Origin: Nocardioides phosphati
GTDB taxonomy: Bacteria; Actinomycetota; Actinomycetes; Propionibacteriales; Nocardioidaceae
Direction of reading: 5' to 3'
DNA: 64,000 nt
NCBI RefSeq assembly: GCF_014646375.1
Contig: NZ_BMNI01000002.1
Location: 386,243 to 450,242 of the forward strand
Below the pieces are notes generated by a model that worked only from the letters and a program-made list of their open reading frames with translations, was not told where the DNA came from and searched no databases. Numbering within the stretch: position 1 is the stretch's first letter; every line of letters starts with the position of its first letter. Both the position numbers and the translations under genes were made by a program. Of the stretch, positions 16,582 through 25,448 are shown piece after piece.

Positions 16582-18579
16582 TCAGTGGACGACCTGGGTG
16601 ACCGTGCCCGGCTGACCAGGCTGGCCGCCACCGACGACCGCGAGCGGCAGCAGCTGCTGACCCGTCGGGCCGATCTGGATCTCGGTGCCCATCTCCGGGC
16701 ACACACCGCAGTCGTAGCAGGGAGTCCAGCGGCAGTCCTCGACCTCGATGTCCTCGCCGTTGGCGGCCGCGAGCGCGTCCTCCCAGTCGGCCCACATCCA
16801 GTCCTTGTCGAGGCCGGAGTCGAGGTGGTCCCAGGGCAGGACCTCGTCGTACTCGCGGGGACGCGTGGTGTACCAGGCGAGGTCGACGCCGGTGCCCTCG
16901 AGCGCCTTGTCGGCGGAGGCCACCCAGCGGTCGTAGGAGAAGTGCTCGCTCCAGCCGTCGAAGCGGCCGCCGTCGCGCCAGACCTGCTCGATGATCGCGC
17001 CGACGCGGCGGTCACCGCGCGACAGGAGTCCCTCGACCTGGCCGGGCTTGCCGTCGTGGTAGCGGAAGCCGATCGCGCGGCCGTAGCGGCGGTCGGCGCG
17101 GACCTCGTCGCGCAGCTTGCGCAGCCGCTCGTCAGTGGTCTCCACGTCGAGCTGCGGCGCCCACTGGAAGGGCGTGTGCGGCTTCGGCACGAAGCCACCG
17201 ATCGAGACGGTGCAGCGGATGTCGTTGTGGCCGGTGACCTCGCGGCCCTTCTGGATGACCTTCTTGGCGAGCTCGGCGATCTGCATGACGTCGTCGTCGG
17301 TCTCCTCCGGGAGGCCGCACATGAAGTAGAGCTTCACCTGGCGCCAGCCGTGGGAGTACGCCGCAGCGACCGTGCGGATCAGGTCCTCCTCGGTGACCAT
17401 CTTGTTGATCACCTTGCGCATCCGCTCCGAGCCACCCTCGGGCGCGAAGGTCAGGCCCGAACGACGTCCGTTGCGCGAGAACTCGTTGGCCAGCGAGATG
17501 TTGAAGGCGTCGACGCGGGTCGACGGCAACGAGAGCGAGACGTTGCTGTCCTCGTAGCGGTCGGCCAGGCCCTTGGCGATGTCGCCGATCTCGGTGTGGT
17601 CCGCGGAGGAGAGGGAGAGCAGGCCGACCTCGTCGAAGCCCGACTTGCGGACGCCGTTCTCGACCATCGCGGCGATCGTCGTGATCGACCGCTCACGCAC
17701 CGGGCGGGTGATCATGCCGGCCTGGCAGAAGCGGCAGCCACGGGTGCAGCCACGGAAGATCTCGACGGAGAACCGCTCGTGGACGGTCTCGGCGAGCGGC
17801 ACCAGCGGCTTCGCCGGGTAGGGCCACTGGTCGAGGTCCATCAGCGTGTGCTTGACGACCTTCTCCGGGACGCCCGCGCGGTTGGGCGCGTACGACGCGA
17901 TCTGGCCGGTCGCGTCGTCGTACGCCACGTCGTAGAACTTCGGCACGTAGATGCCACCGGTCGCGGCGAAGCGCATGAGGAGCTCGTCGCGGCCGCCCGG
18001 CGAGCCGGCGTCCTTCCACTCCTTGATGATCTCGGAGATCTTCAGCACGATCTCCTCGCCGTCACCGAGCACGGCGGCGTCGATGAAGTCGGCGATCGGC
18101 TCCGGGTTGAACGCCGCGTGACCGCCCGCGAGGACGATCGGGTCCGCGTCGGTGCGGTCGACCGCGTGCAGCGCGATGCCGCCGAGGTCGAGGGCGTTGA
18201 GCATGTTGGTGTAGCCGAGCTCGGTGGAGAACGAGAGGCCGAGGATGTCGAAGTCGCGGATCGGGCGGTGCGCGTCGACGGTGAACTGCGGGATCTGGTG
18301 CTCGCGCATGATCTTCTCGAGGTCCGGCCAGACCGAGTAGGTGCGCTCGGCGACGATCCAGTCGCGCTCGTTGAGCACTTCGTAGAGGATCGCGACGCCC
18401 TGGTTGGGCAGGCCGACCTCGTAGGCGTCGGGGTACATCAGCGCCCAGTGGACGGTCGATCCCTCAGGAGCGCAGTCCCACTCCTTGACGGTGGAGTTCA
18501 GCTCGCCACCGACGTACTGGATCGGCTTCTGGACGCCGGACAGGAGCGGCTCGAGCTGGGGGAAGACAGAGGCAGACAC
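16582..18579 (-). CDS. TIGR03960 family B12-binding radical SAM protein
   Basis: A 665-residue protein with an N-terminal cobalamin-binding-like region, then the radical SAM core with CxxxCxxC in GCTRGCRFCQAG (about residue 275-285). Further core motifs include GLSFSTELGYTN, APEGGSERMRKVINK, LYFMCGLPEETDDD and ending Cys residues (CRWTPCYDCGVCPEM) that may bind a second cluster. It normally pairs with TIGR03936, here split off at 11660-12394. Start GTG at 18579 fits family alignments and has a TACCCT -10 box 7 nt upstream, so the mRNA is probably leaderless. An ATG at 18583 is out of frame. Confidence 0.93.
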   Translation of the reverse strand: MSASVFPQLEPLLSGVQKPIQYVGGELNSTVKEWDCAPEGSTVHWALMYPDAYEVGLPNQGVAILYEVLNERDWIVAERTYSVWPDLEKIMREHQIPQFTVDAHRPIRDFDILGLSFSTELGYTNMLNALDLGGIALHAVDRTDADPIVLAGGHAAFNPEPIADFIDAAVLGDGEEIVLKISEIIKEWKDAGSPGGRDELLMRFAATGGIYVPKFYDVAYDDATGQIASYAPNRAGVPEKVVKHTLMDLDQWPYPAKPLVPLAETVHERFSVEIFRGCTRGCRFCQAGMITRPVRERSITTIAAMVENGVRKSGFDEVGLLSLSSADHTEIGDIAKGLADRYEDSNVSLSLPSTRVDAFNISLANEFSRNGRRSGLTFAPEGGSERMRKVINKMVTEEDLIRTVAAAYSHGWRQVKLYFMCGLPEETDDDVMQIAELAKKVIQKGREVTGHNDIRCTVSIGGFVPKPHTPFQWAPQLDVETTDERLRKLRDEVRADRRYGRAIGFRYHDGKPGQVEGLLSRGDRRVGAIIEQVWRDGGRFDGWSEHFSYDRWVASADKALEGTGVDLAWYTTRPREYDEVLPWDHLDSGLDKDWMWADWEDALAAANGEDIEVEDCRWTPCYDCGVCPEMGTEIQIGPTGQQLLPLAVVGGGQPGQPGTVTQVVH

Positions 18580-18586
18580 GCATTCA

Positions 18587-18613
18587 AGGGTACGCGGTGC
18601 AAGGCACTACCCT
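18587..18613. promoter_or_regulatory. Divergent twin -10 boxes for two leaderless genes
   Basis: The 41-bp gap between TIGR03960 (start 18579) and the acyltransferase (start 18621) holds TACCCT on both strands: 18592-18587 on minus and 18608-18613 on plus. Each ends exactly 7 nt before its start codon, and neither gene has a Shine-Dalgarno sequence. Confidence 0.6.
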
Positions 18614-18620
18614 CGCCTCC

Positions 18621-20687
18621 ATGGTCTGGCAGTACCGTCCCGCGCTCGACGGGCTGCGAACGGTGGCGGTGTACCTCGTCCTCTGCTTCCACGCGAAGCT
18701 GGCCTGGGCCGACGGCGGTTTCGTCGGTGTCGACCTCTTCTTCGTCCTCTCCGGATTCCTCGTCGCCTCGCTCCTGCTCGAGGAGCGCTACGCCACGGGC
18801 ACGATCGCGCTGGGCTCGTTCTTCGCGCGCCGGATGCGGCGACTGCTGCCCGCGGCATTCGTCGTGGTGGTCGCGACGGCGCTCGTCTTCCTGCTGGTCG
18901 CGCCGGTCACCCGCCGCCTCGACTGGGTCGGTGACGCCCAGGCGTCCCTGCTGTACGTCGCCAACTGGCGCTTCCTGCACAGCTCGAACGAGTACTTCGG
19001 CGCCGACATCCACGCCTCGCCGTACCTTCACTTCTGGTCGCTCTCGGTCGAGGAGCAGTTCTACGTCGCGTTCCCGTTCGTGCTGCTCGGCCTGGTGACG
19101 CTGAAGCGGTGGTGGCGCCCGGCCGTGGTCGTCGGCATCACCGCGATCCTCGCTGCCTCGCTCGGTGCGCAGCTCTGGTGGGCGCACCACGACAGCCTGC
19201 ACGCCTACTACGGCACCGACGCGCGCCTCTACCAGCCCATGGCCGGCGTCCTCGCGGCGATCGCCTGGCGCCACCTCGCGACCCGCAAGCGGGCCCTGCG
19301 CCGTGCCGGCTGGCCGATGCTGGTCGGGCTGGTCGTGGTCGCGTCGAGCGCGGTCGACGTCAGCCAGAGCACGCGCGGCCTGCTCGCGACGGTCTTCTCC
19401 GCCGGCCTCGTGCTCACGGTGATGACCCGCACCACCCCCTCGCTCGACCGGTTCCTCTCGCTCGCGCCACTCGCCTACCTGGGCCGCATCTCCTACGGCA
19501 CCTACCTCTGGCACTGGCCGGTGCTCCTGCTCGTCACCTCCGCTGTCGACGCTCCCGCGTGGGCGGACGCGCTGCTCACCGCCGCCGTCGCCACGGGCCT
19601 CGCCTCGCTCTCGTTCGAGCTGCTCGAGAAGCCGGTCCGCACCTCCGCCCGCCTCGCGGTCTCCGCCAGCCCCACGATCCTGGTCGGCCTGACCTGCTCC
19701 GTCCTCGCCGCGTACGCCGTCGTGCCGCGCGTCCTGGAGAACGACGTCCGGCCGGCGCTCGTCAGCGACAGCGTCGCGTCGAGCACGCCGAGCGCCCTGG
19801 CGGGCAGCGCCCTCCCCCGCACCACCGCGGCGCCGAAGCCCGACCCCCGCGCACGGGAGATCGCGCGCCCGGGCGACCCGGTGCCGAAGCTCGACTGGGC
19901 CGCGCTCAAGGAGAGCCGGGGCGCGGAGACGTCGTTCTGCACGCTCGACGACACCACCAGCTGCATCGGCCACCGCGGCACCAGCGGGCTCCACGTGATG
20001 CTCGTCGGCGACAGCCACGCCCGCGTCACCGCCCCGACCCTGCTCAAGATCGCCGAGCAGCGGAACTTCACCCTCAGCTACAGCATGGTCCCCAGCTGCC
20101 CCTGGCAGGAGGGCGTCGTCTCGACGTACACGAACCCCGAGACGAAGGACCAGTGCCAGCGCGCCCGTGCAGCGCTCTACGACGGCCTGCTGAAGAAGAT
20201 GAAGGTCGACGTCGTCATCCTGACCGAGATGCCGCGCTCCAGCGGCGCCTGGTCGAAGGGCCTCGAGTCGCTCACCGGCAGCACCGCGAGCGTCGACGAG
20301 CTCGACCTCAGCACGATGACCTCGTCACTCCGGAAGATCCGGGCCGCCGGCGTCAAGGCGCTCATCGTCGACTCCTGGATCCAGCGGTACGACGGAGTCG
20401 ACCCCCTCGACTGCCTCGCCTCCGCGCGGACCGTCGGTCAGTGCGCCTTCCGTCCCGATCCGCCGCCGCTCGCGGACTCGATCCTGCACACCCTCGCCAT
20501 CGGCTCGCACGGCGCGATCCGCAGCGTCAGCCTCAACGACATCATGTGCCCGACCCTCCCTGTCTGCCAGCCCGTGCTCCACGGCATCCCGGTCTGGCGC
20601 GACGTCCAGCACTACTCCACCGAGGTGCTGCTCGACCACGTCGCCGAGATCCGCCGGCGTCTGGTCTCCTCCGGCCTGCTCGGCTAG
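18621..20687 (+). CDS. OafA-like acyltransferase with C-terminal SGNH domain
   Basis: A 688-residue membrane enzyme expected to O-acylate a cell-envelope polysaccharide. Residues about 1-350 are an acyltransferase 3 domain of about ten helices (RPALDGLRTVAVYLVLCFHAKLAW; GVDLFFVLSGFL; FFARRMRRLLPA; SVEEQFY). A disordered Pro/Ala linker follows, then an extracytoplasmic SGNH domain with GDSH (about 463-466) and the closing DVQH motif near the C-terminus. The N-terminal part likely moves the acyl group across the membrane for the SGNH domain to transfer. Leaderless start, divergent from TIGR03960; no polysaccharide genes are adjacent. Confidence 0.92.
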   Translation: MVWQYRPALDGLRTVAVYLVLCFHAKLAWADGGFVGVDLFFVLSGFLVASLLLEERYATGTIALGSFFARRMRRLLPAAFVVVVATALVFLLVAPVTRRLDWVGDAQASLLYVANWRFLHSSNEYFGADIHASPYLHFWSLSVEEQFYVAFPFVLLGLVTLKRWWRPAVVVGITAILAASLGAQLWWAHHDSLHAYYGTDARLYQPMAGVLAAIAWRHLATRKRALRRAGWPMLVGLVVVASSAVDVSQSTRGLLATVFSAGLVLTVMTRTTPSLDRFLSLAPLAYLGRISYGTYLWHWPVLLLVTSAVDAPAWADALLTAAVATGLASLSFELLEKPVRTSARLAVSASPTILVGLTCSVLAAYAVVPRVLENDVRPALVSDSVASSTPSALAGSALPRTTAAPKPDPRAREIARPGDPVPKLDWAALKESRGAETSFCTLDDTTSCIGHRGTSGLHVMLVGDSHARVTAPTLLKIAEQRNFTLSYSMVPSCPWQEGVVSTYTNPETKDQCQRARAALYDGLLKKMKVDVVILTEMPRSSGAWSKGLESLTGSTASVDELDLSTMTSSLRKIRAAGVKALIVDSWIQRYDGVDPLDCLASARTVGQCAFRPDPPPLADSILHTLAIGSHGAIRSVSLNDIMCPTLPVCQPVLHGIPVWRDVQHYSTEVLLDHVAEIRRRLVSSGLLG

Positions 20688-20705
20688 CGAGCAGGGAGCG
20701 GCGGC

Positions 20706-21884
20706 CTAGCGCCCGGCGAAGACCCGACCCGGCGAGAAGCGCGTCGGCAGCGCGGGCGCACCACGGAGGTGGATGTTCTGCAGCAGCCCGATCGCGAGCA
20801 TGCCGGCGAACATCGACGAGCCGCCGTACGACACGAAGGGCAGGGGTACGCCGGTGACCGGCATGATGCCCATGCACATGCCGATGTTCTGGAAGGCCTG
20901 GAAGCCGAACCAGCACGCGATGCCGGCGGCAGCAGCGCGGCCGAAGATGTCCTGCGACTCGCGCGAGATGACGAGGGCGCGCCAGACGATCAGGCAGAGC
21001 AGGCCGATCAGGAGGGCGGCGCCGATCAGGCCGAGCTCCTCTCCCGCGACCGTGAAGATGAAGTCGGTCTGCTGCTCCGGCACGAAGCCCGAGCGCGTCT
21101 GCGAGCCGTGGAAGAGCCCCTGGCCGAACCACCCGCCGTTGCCGACCGCGGTGCGGGCCTGCTCGACGTTGTAGCCGGCACCACGCGGGTCGAGGCGGGG
21201 GTTGAGGAAGGCGAGGAAGCGGTCGACCTGGTAGGCCTTGAGGACGCCGAGCTGCACCGCCGCGACCGCGCCGACTACCGCGCTGACGAAGAGACCCGCG
21301 AGCCACTTCGCCGGTGCGCCGGCGACGGCGAGGACGCCGAAGACGGTGGCGCCGAGCACGAGCGTGGTGCCCATGTCGGGCTGGAGCAGGATCAGGCCCG
21401 CGGGCAGGCCGGCGATGAGCAGCATGCCGACGACCTCGCCGGTGCCGACCTGGCGCCGGGAGCGGCCCTCGAAGCGCTCGGCCACGAAGAGCGCCATGCC
21501 GATGATGACCGCCAGCTTGGCGAACTCGGCCGGCTGGATCGACATGCCGCCGAGCCGCACCCAGGACTTCGAGCCATTGATCGTGGAGCCCATCACGAGG
21601 ACGAGCAGCAGGCCGATCAGCGAGGCGACGTACACGACGGGGGCGAGGATCCGGACCCAGCGGTGGTCGGTCGCCAGCACCATGACCATGAGGACGAGGC
21701 CGATGGCGACGTTGACCAGCGTCTTGCGGAGGAACGCCGTGGGGTCGCCGCCCGTGAGCGTGTCGCGCTCGCTGGTGGCCGACCAGACGAGCAGGGTGCC
21801 GAGCAGCGTGAGCACCATGACGGCGCCCATGAGGATCCAGTCGAGCCCGTGGCGGCCGAGCCCTCCCTGGCGCGGGGCGTTCAC
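20706..21884 (-). CDS. rodA: Rod-shape SEDS peptidoglycan polymerase RodA
   Basis: A 392-residue, about ten-helix SEDS-family glycosyltransferase that polymerises lipid II during lateral wall growth. Motifs include WVRLGGMSIQPAEFAKLAVI, LQPDMGTTLVLG, GAGYNVEQARTAVGNGGWFGQGLF and DFIFTVAGEELGLIGA. The GTG start overlaps the PBP2 stop (GTGA). It is called RodA rather than FtsW because it pairs with an elongation-type PBP2 and mreBCD. It is last in the operon. Confidence 0.95.
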   Translation of the reverse strand: MNAPRQGGLGRHGLDWILMGAVMVLTLLGTLLVWSATSERDTLTGGDPTAFLRKTLVNVAIGLVLMVMVLATDHRWVRILAPVVYVASLIGLLLVLVMGSTINGSKSWVRLGGMSIQPAEFAKLAVIIGMALFVAERFEGRSRRQVGTGEVVGMLLIAGLPAGLILLQPDMGTTLVLGATVFGVLAVAGAPAKWLAGLFVSAVVGAVAAVQLGVLKAYQVDRFLAFLNPRLDPRGAGYNVEQARTAVGNGGWFGQGLFHGSQTRSGFVPEQQTDFIFTVAGEELGLIGAALLIGLLCLIVWRALVISRESQDIFGRAAAAGIACWFGFQAFQNIGMCMGIMPVTGVPLPFVSYGGSSMFAGMLAIGLLQNIHLRGAPALPTRFSPGRVFAGR

Positions 21885-24007
21885 TGCTTCTCCTCCTTGC
21901 GGGCCGGCGGCAGGATGGCGCCGTCGGGCGAGAAGACCGGGAGCGCGTTGCTCTCGACGACTCCCGGGATCGCCGGCTTCGCGGGCTTGCCGTCCTCGCC
22001 GAAGCCGTAGAGCGTGTCCCAGATCTTGCGGACGACCGTGCTGTTGGCGCCGGCACCGGTGCCGGCCTGGCTGATCATCGAGACGACGACGTAGTCCTTG
22101 GTGTACGAGCCGATCCAGCCGGTGGTCTGCTTGCCGTAGACCTCCGCCGTGCCGGTCTTGCCGTGCATCATCACCTTGTCCTGCGGCCATCCCGCGAAGG
22201 TGCCGGCGAGCGTGCCGGCGAGGGTGACGTTGTTCATCGCGCTGCGCACGTAGTCGAGGACCGACCGCGGGATCTTGACCTTGCCCTGCGCGACCGGCCG
22301 GATCCGCTTCACGAGCTTGCCGTCGGGGTCGACGATCGCCTTGCCGATGGTGGGTCGGTACAGCGTGCCGCCGTTGGCCAGGGCGGCGTACGCGCGGGCG
22401 AGCTGGAGCGGCGTGACGATGGTGTCGCCCTGGCCGATCGCGAAGTTGGCCGCGTCGCCGGCGCGGTAGGCGTAGCCCTCGGCGCAGAACTCGCGGGCGA
22501 AGAGCCGGACGAACGCCGAGGCGTCACCCGGGTGCTTCTCCAGGCCGCAGTAGTAGTGCTTCATCGACTCGTAGTAGGCGCGCTTCCAGTGGCGGTCGGC
22601 GATCCGGCCCGACGCCTCGCCGGGGATGTCGATGCCGGTCGCCTTGCCGAAGCCGAACTTCTTCGCCTCCGCGACGAGCGGGTCCTTGGCGTTGACGTTG
22701 GCCGGGTCGGAGCCGTACTTCTGCCAGAAGTAGAGGCCGACGCGGTAGAAGAACGTGTTGCAGGAGACCGTGATCGCCGTCCGGAAGTCGATCATGCCGA
22801 AGCTCTCGGACTCGTAGTTGCCGAAGGCACGGTTGCCGATCTGGACGGACGGCGAGCAGTTCAGGCGGGTCTGCGGCCCCATCCCGTGGGTCATCGCGCC
22901 CACGGTCATGATCGGCTTCCACGTCGAGCCCGGCGCGAACTGACCCTGCATCGCGCGGGCCAGCAGCGGCGTGCCGGCCTTCACGGAGTAGAGGTGCGAC
23001 AGCTGCTTCTGCGTGATGCCGCCGACCCAGATCGCCGGGTTGTACGTCGGCTCGCTGGCCATCGCGATGACCCGGCCGGTGTGCGCGTCGAGGACCACGG
23101 CGGCACCCGAGTCGGCCTTGTAGTGCTGGCCGTGACGGTCGGTGCGGGCGCGCGCGGCGAGGATCGCGTTGTGGAGCTCCCGCTCGACGACGCCCTGGAC
23201 CTTGGCGTCGATCGAGGTGACCACCGTGTCGCCGGGCCGGGCCTCGTCGACGCCGGACTCCCCCAGCACCTGGCCCTTCGAGTCGACGGCGACGTGCTGG
23301 TAGCCGGGCATGCCGCGCAGGTACGCGTCGTACTGCTTCTCGACGCCGGCGCGGCCGACCTGCGACGCACCGTTGATGGAGAGGTCGGCATCCTTCTCGG
23401 CCGCGGTGAGCTCGTCCTCGGTGACCGGGCTGAGGTAGCCGAGGACGTGGGCGGCGTCGACGCCGAAGGGCCGGGGGTACGCGCGAAGCGCCTGCTCCTG
23501 GACGACGACGGCCGGGTAGTCCTCGGCCTGCTCGCGGATCAGCTGCGCGGTCTTCTGCGCCACGTCGTTGTCGACCGGGACGGGCTGGAAGGGCGAGCCG
23601 TTCCAGCAGGTGCCGGCGACCGCGCCCTCGGTGCCGCAGTTGAGCAGCCGCGCGCGGATCGCCTTCGGCTTGCGGTGCAGCGCGTGGGCGACGCGGTCGA
23701 CCAGCAGCTGCTGCTGGTCGTCGGACATCCGCGCCAGCGTCGTGCGGTCGATGGAGACGACCCACGAGCTGCGGTTGGCGACCAGCGGGCGGCCCTGGGT
23801 GTCGACGATCAGGCCCCGGTCGGGCTGGACCACGACCTCGCGCACCGACTGGTTGGCGGCCTTGGCGCGGTAGTCGTCGCCGGTGGCCACCTGGAGGTAC
23901 CAGAGCCGGACCAGCAGCGTCGCGAACAGCGAGAGGACCAGGGCCTGCAGGACGACGAGCCGCACGCGGCTGCGCTGGGCTGCGGCGGAGGTCGGGCGGT
24001 ACATCAT
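21881..24007 (-). CDS. mrdA: Penicillin-binding protein 2 (elongasome transpeptidase)
   Basis: A 708-residue class B PBP with one N-terminal anchor helix (about 17-40), a PBP dimer domain, and a C-terminal transpeptidase domain. Catalytic motifs are STWK (about residue 361), SCN (about 414) and KTGTA (about 617). It cross-links glycan strands made by RodA. The start is at tandem ATG codons overlapping the mreD stop; the first (24007) is used here. The tail (about 60 residues after KTG) is standard. Confidence 0.96.
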   Translation of the reverse strand: MMYRPTSAAAQRSRVRLVVLQALVLSLFATLLVRLWYLQVATGDDYRAKAANQSVREVVVQPDRGLIVDTQGRPLVANRSSWVVSIDRTTLARMSDDQQQLLVDRVAHALHRKPKAIRARLLNCGTEGAVAGTCWNGSPFQPVPVDNDVAQKTAQLIREQAEDYPAVVVQEQALRAYPRPFGVDAAHVLGYLSPVTEDELTAAEKDADLSINGASQVGRAGVEKQYDAYLRGMPGYQHVAVDSKGQVLGESGVDEARPGDTVVTSIDAKVQGVVERELHNAILAARARTDRHGQHYKADSGAAVVLDAHTGRVIAMASEPTYNPAIWVGGITQKQLSHLYSVKAGTPLLARAMQGQFAPGSTWKPIMTVGAMTHGMGPQTRLNCSPSVQIGNRAFGNYESESFGMIDFRTAITVSCNTFFYRVGLYFWQKYGSDPANVNAKDPLVAEAKKFGFGKATGIDIPGEASGRIADRHWKRAYYESMKHYYCGLEKHPGDASAFVRLFAREFCAEGYAYRAGDAANFAIGQGDTIVTPLQLARAYAALANGGTLYRPTIGKAIVDPDGKLVKRIRPVAQGKVKIPRSVLDYVRSAMNNVTLAGTLAGTFAGWPQDKVMMHGKTGTAEVYGKQTTGWIGSYTKDYVVVSMISQAGTGAGANSTVVRKIWDTLYGFGEDGKPAKPAIPGVVESNALPVFSPDGAILPPARKEEKQ

Positions 24008-24528
24008 GCGAGCGAGACCCGGGCCGGCTCGGTGCGGCGGAAGAGCAGCATCATCGGCGGCACGAGCAGCGGCGTCAGCAGGACGTCCCAGACCAGCGCG
24101 ACGAGGATGACCTGCAGCATGTCGGGCACGCTGACGACCGGGTCCTGCAGCACGAGGCCGGAGAGCGCGAAGAGCGAGGTGCCGAGGAACGACGCGGCAG
24201 CCGCGGCCGCCACGACCATCACCGGCTCCGGGCGGGAGCCCTGGCCCGGCGGGCGGATCCGGCCGACGACGAAGCCGACGACGACCAGCGCAAGCGCCCA
24301 GCGACCGGCGTAGTGGTCGGCCGGCGGCGCGAGGTCGAGCAGGAGCCCTCCGGTGAAGCCGAGGACGGCGGCGAACTGCGGCCCGCGCGTCAGGCCCGCG
24401 GCCACGACGACGAGCAGGGCGAGGTCGGGCACGACACCGTGCCACGCGACGTGCGGGAAGAAGGTCACCTGGAGCAGGACGGCGACCAGGAGCAGGAGCA
24501 GCGCGAGGAACCCGCGGACGAGGCTCAT
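24004..24528 (-). CDS. mreD: Rod shape-determining protein MreD
   Basis: A 174-residue integral membrane protein with about five helices, beginning MSLVRGFLALLLLLVAVLLQ and containing PDLALLVVVAAGL and GFTGGLLLDLAPP, both typical of MreD. It links MreC to the elongasome. Start and stop overlap mreC and mrdA by ATGA. Confidence 0.95.
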   Translation of the reverse strand: MSLVRGFLALLLLLVAVLLQVTFFPHVAWHGVVPDLALLVVVAAGLTRGPQFAAVLGFTGGLLLDLAPPADHYAGRWALALVVVGFVVGRIRPPGQGSRPEPVMVVAAAAAASFLGTSLFALSGLVLQDPVVSVPDMLQVILVALVWDVLLTPLLVPPMMLLFRRTEPARVSLA

Positions 24529-25448
24529 CGGCCTGCCTCCTTCGCGGCCGACTGGCCGGGCTTGACCAGGCCGCGGTCCGACCGCGTGCCCGACGGGACC
24601 GCCACACCGACCAGGTCGAGCGCGGTGAAGTCGACGAACGGCTTGATCTCCACCCGGCGCGAGGTCTCGCGCGGACTGGAGTAGACGGCGGTGACCTTGC
24701 CGATCGGCACCCCCGCGATGTACGGCGCGCCGTCCTCGCTGCCGAACGTCACCGCGGTGTCGCCCTTGTTGGCGATGAAGGCGCCGTCGAGGAGCTTCAG
24801 GTCGAGGGTCGCGTCGCCGGAGAGCTGGCCGCGGCCCTGCAGGAAGCCGACCTCCATGCTCGAGCCGAGCCGGCCACCCACCACGGAGTCGCGGTCGAGC
24901 AGGAGGAGCACGGTGGCCGTGCTGCGCGTGGCAGAGATGACGCGGCCGACGAGGCCGTCGTTGTTGAGCACGGTGAGGTCGGCGTGGACGCCCGCGGCGG
25001 TGCCGGCGTCGATCGTGACCGTCTGCGAGAACGACTGCGCCGGACCGTGCGCGATGACATGGGCGGGGACCAGCGTGTGCCGCACCGTGCTCGCGGTGGC
25101 GGCCAGGCCGTCGTACTCCGCCAGGCGGTTGCGGTCGAGGGCGGTGGTCGCCACCTGCTGCCGGAGCAGGGCGTTCTCCGCCTTGAGGGCGGTGACGCGG
25201 TCCTCGAGGCTGCTGCGCGTGTGGAACCAGCGCGGGACCGCCTCGAAGGGGGCGACGACGCCGTTGGCGGCGTCCTCGGCCGGGCCGACGAACTCGCCGA
25301 CCGCACGACGGGCCGGGTCGAGCGCACCACCGACGTGGTCGAGGGTGATCAGGGTGGCGCAGGCGAGGACCAGCGCGACGAGGGTGGAGCGGCTCGAGCG
25401 GTCGACGGGCTCGAGCCGGTCGCGCCAGCGCTTCTCGCGCATCGCCAT
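24525..25448 (-). CDS. mreC: Rod shape-determining protein MreC
   Basis: A 307-residue bitopic protein: one N-terminal helix (about 22-40), a coiled coil (about 75-105, SSLEDRVTALKAENALLRQQV), then a periplasmic-side beta-barrel domain ending in a disordered tail. MreC binds and activates PBP2. The ATG at 25448 overlaps the mreB stop (TGATG). A second in-frame ATG two codons on is also possible. Confidence 0.96.
   Translation of the reverse strand: MAMREKRWRDRLEPVDRSSRSTLVALVLACATLITLDHVGGALDPARRAVGEFVGPAEDAANGVVAPFEAVPRWFHTRSSLEDRVTALKAENALLRQQVATTALDRNRLAEYDGLAATASTVRHTLVPAHVIAHGPAQSFSQTVTIDAGTAAGVHADLTVLNNDGLVGRVISATRSTATVLLLLDRDSVVGGRLGSSMEVGFLQGRGQLSGDATLDLKLLDGAFIANKGDTAVTFGSEDGAPYIAGVPIGKVTAVYSSPRETSRRVEIKPFVDFTALDLVGVAVPSGTRSDRGLVKPGQSAAKEAGR

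Noticed and set aside
16585-19098. Plus-strand 837-codon frame opposite the TIGR03960 gene
   Set aside because: Shadow of the radical SAM gene in third-position GC frame; runs across a real promoter and into another gene.
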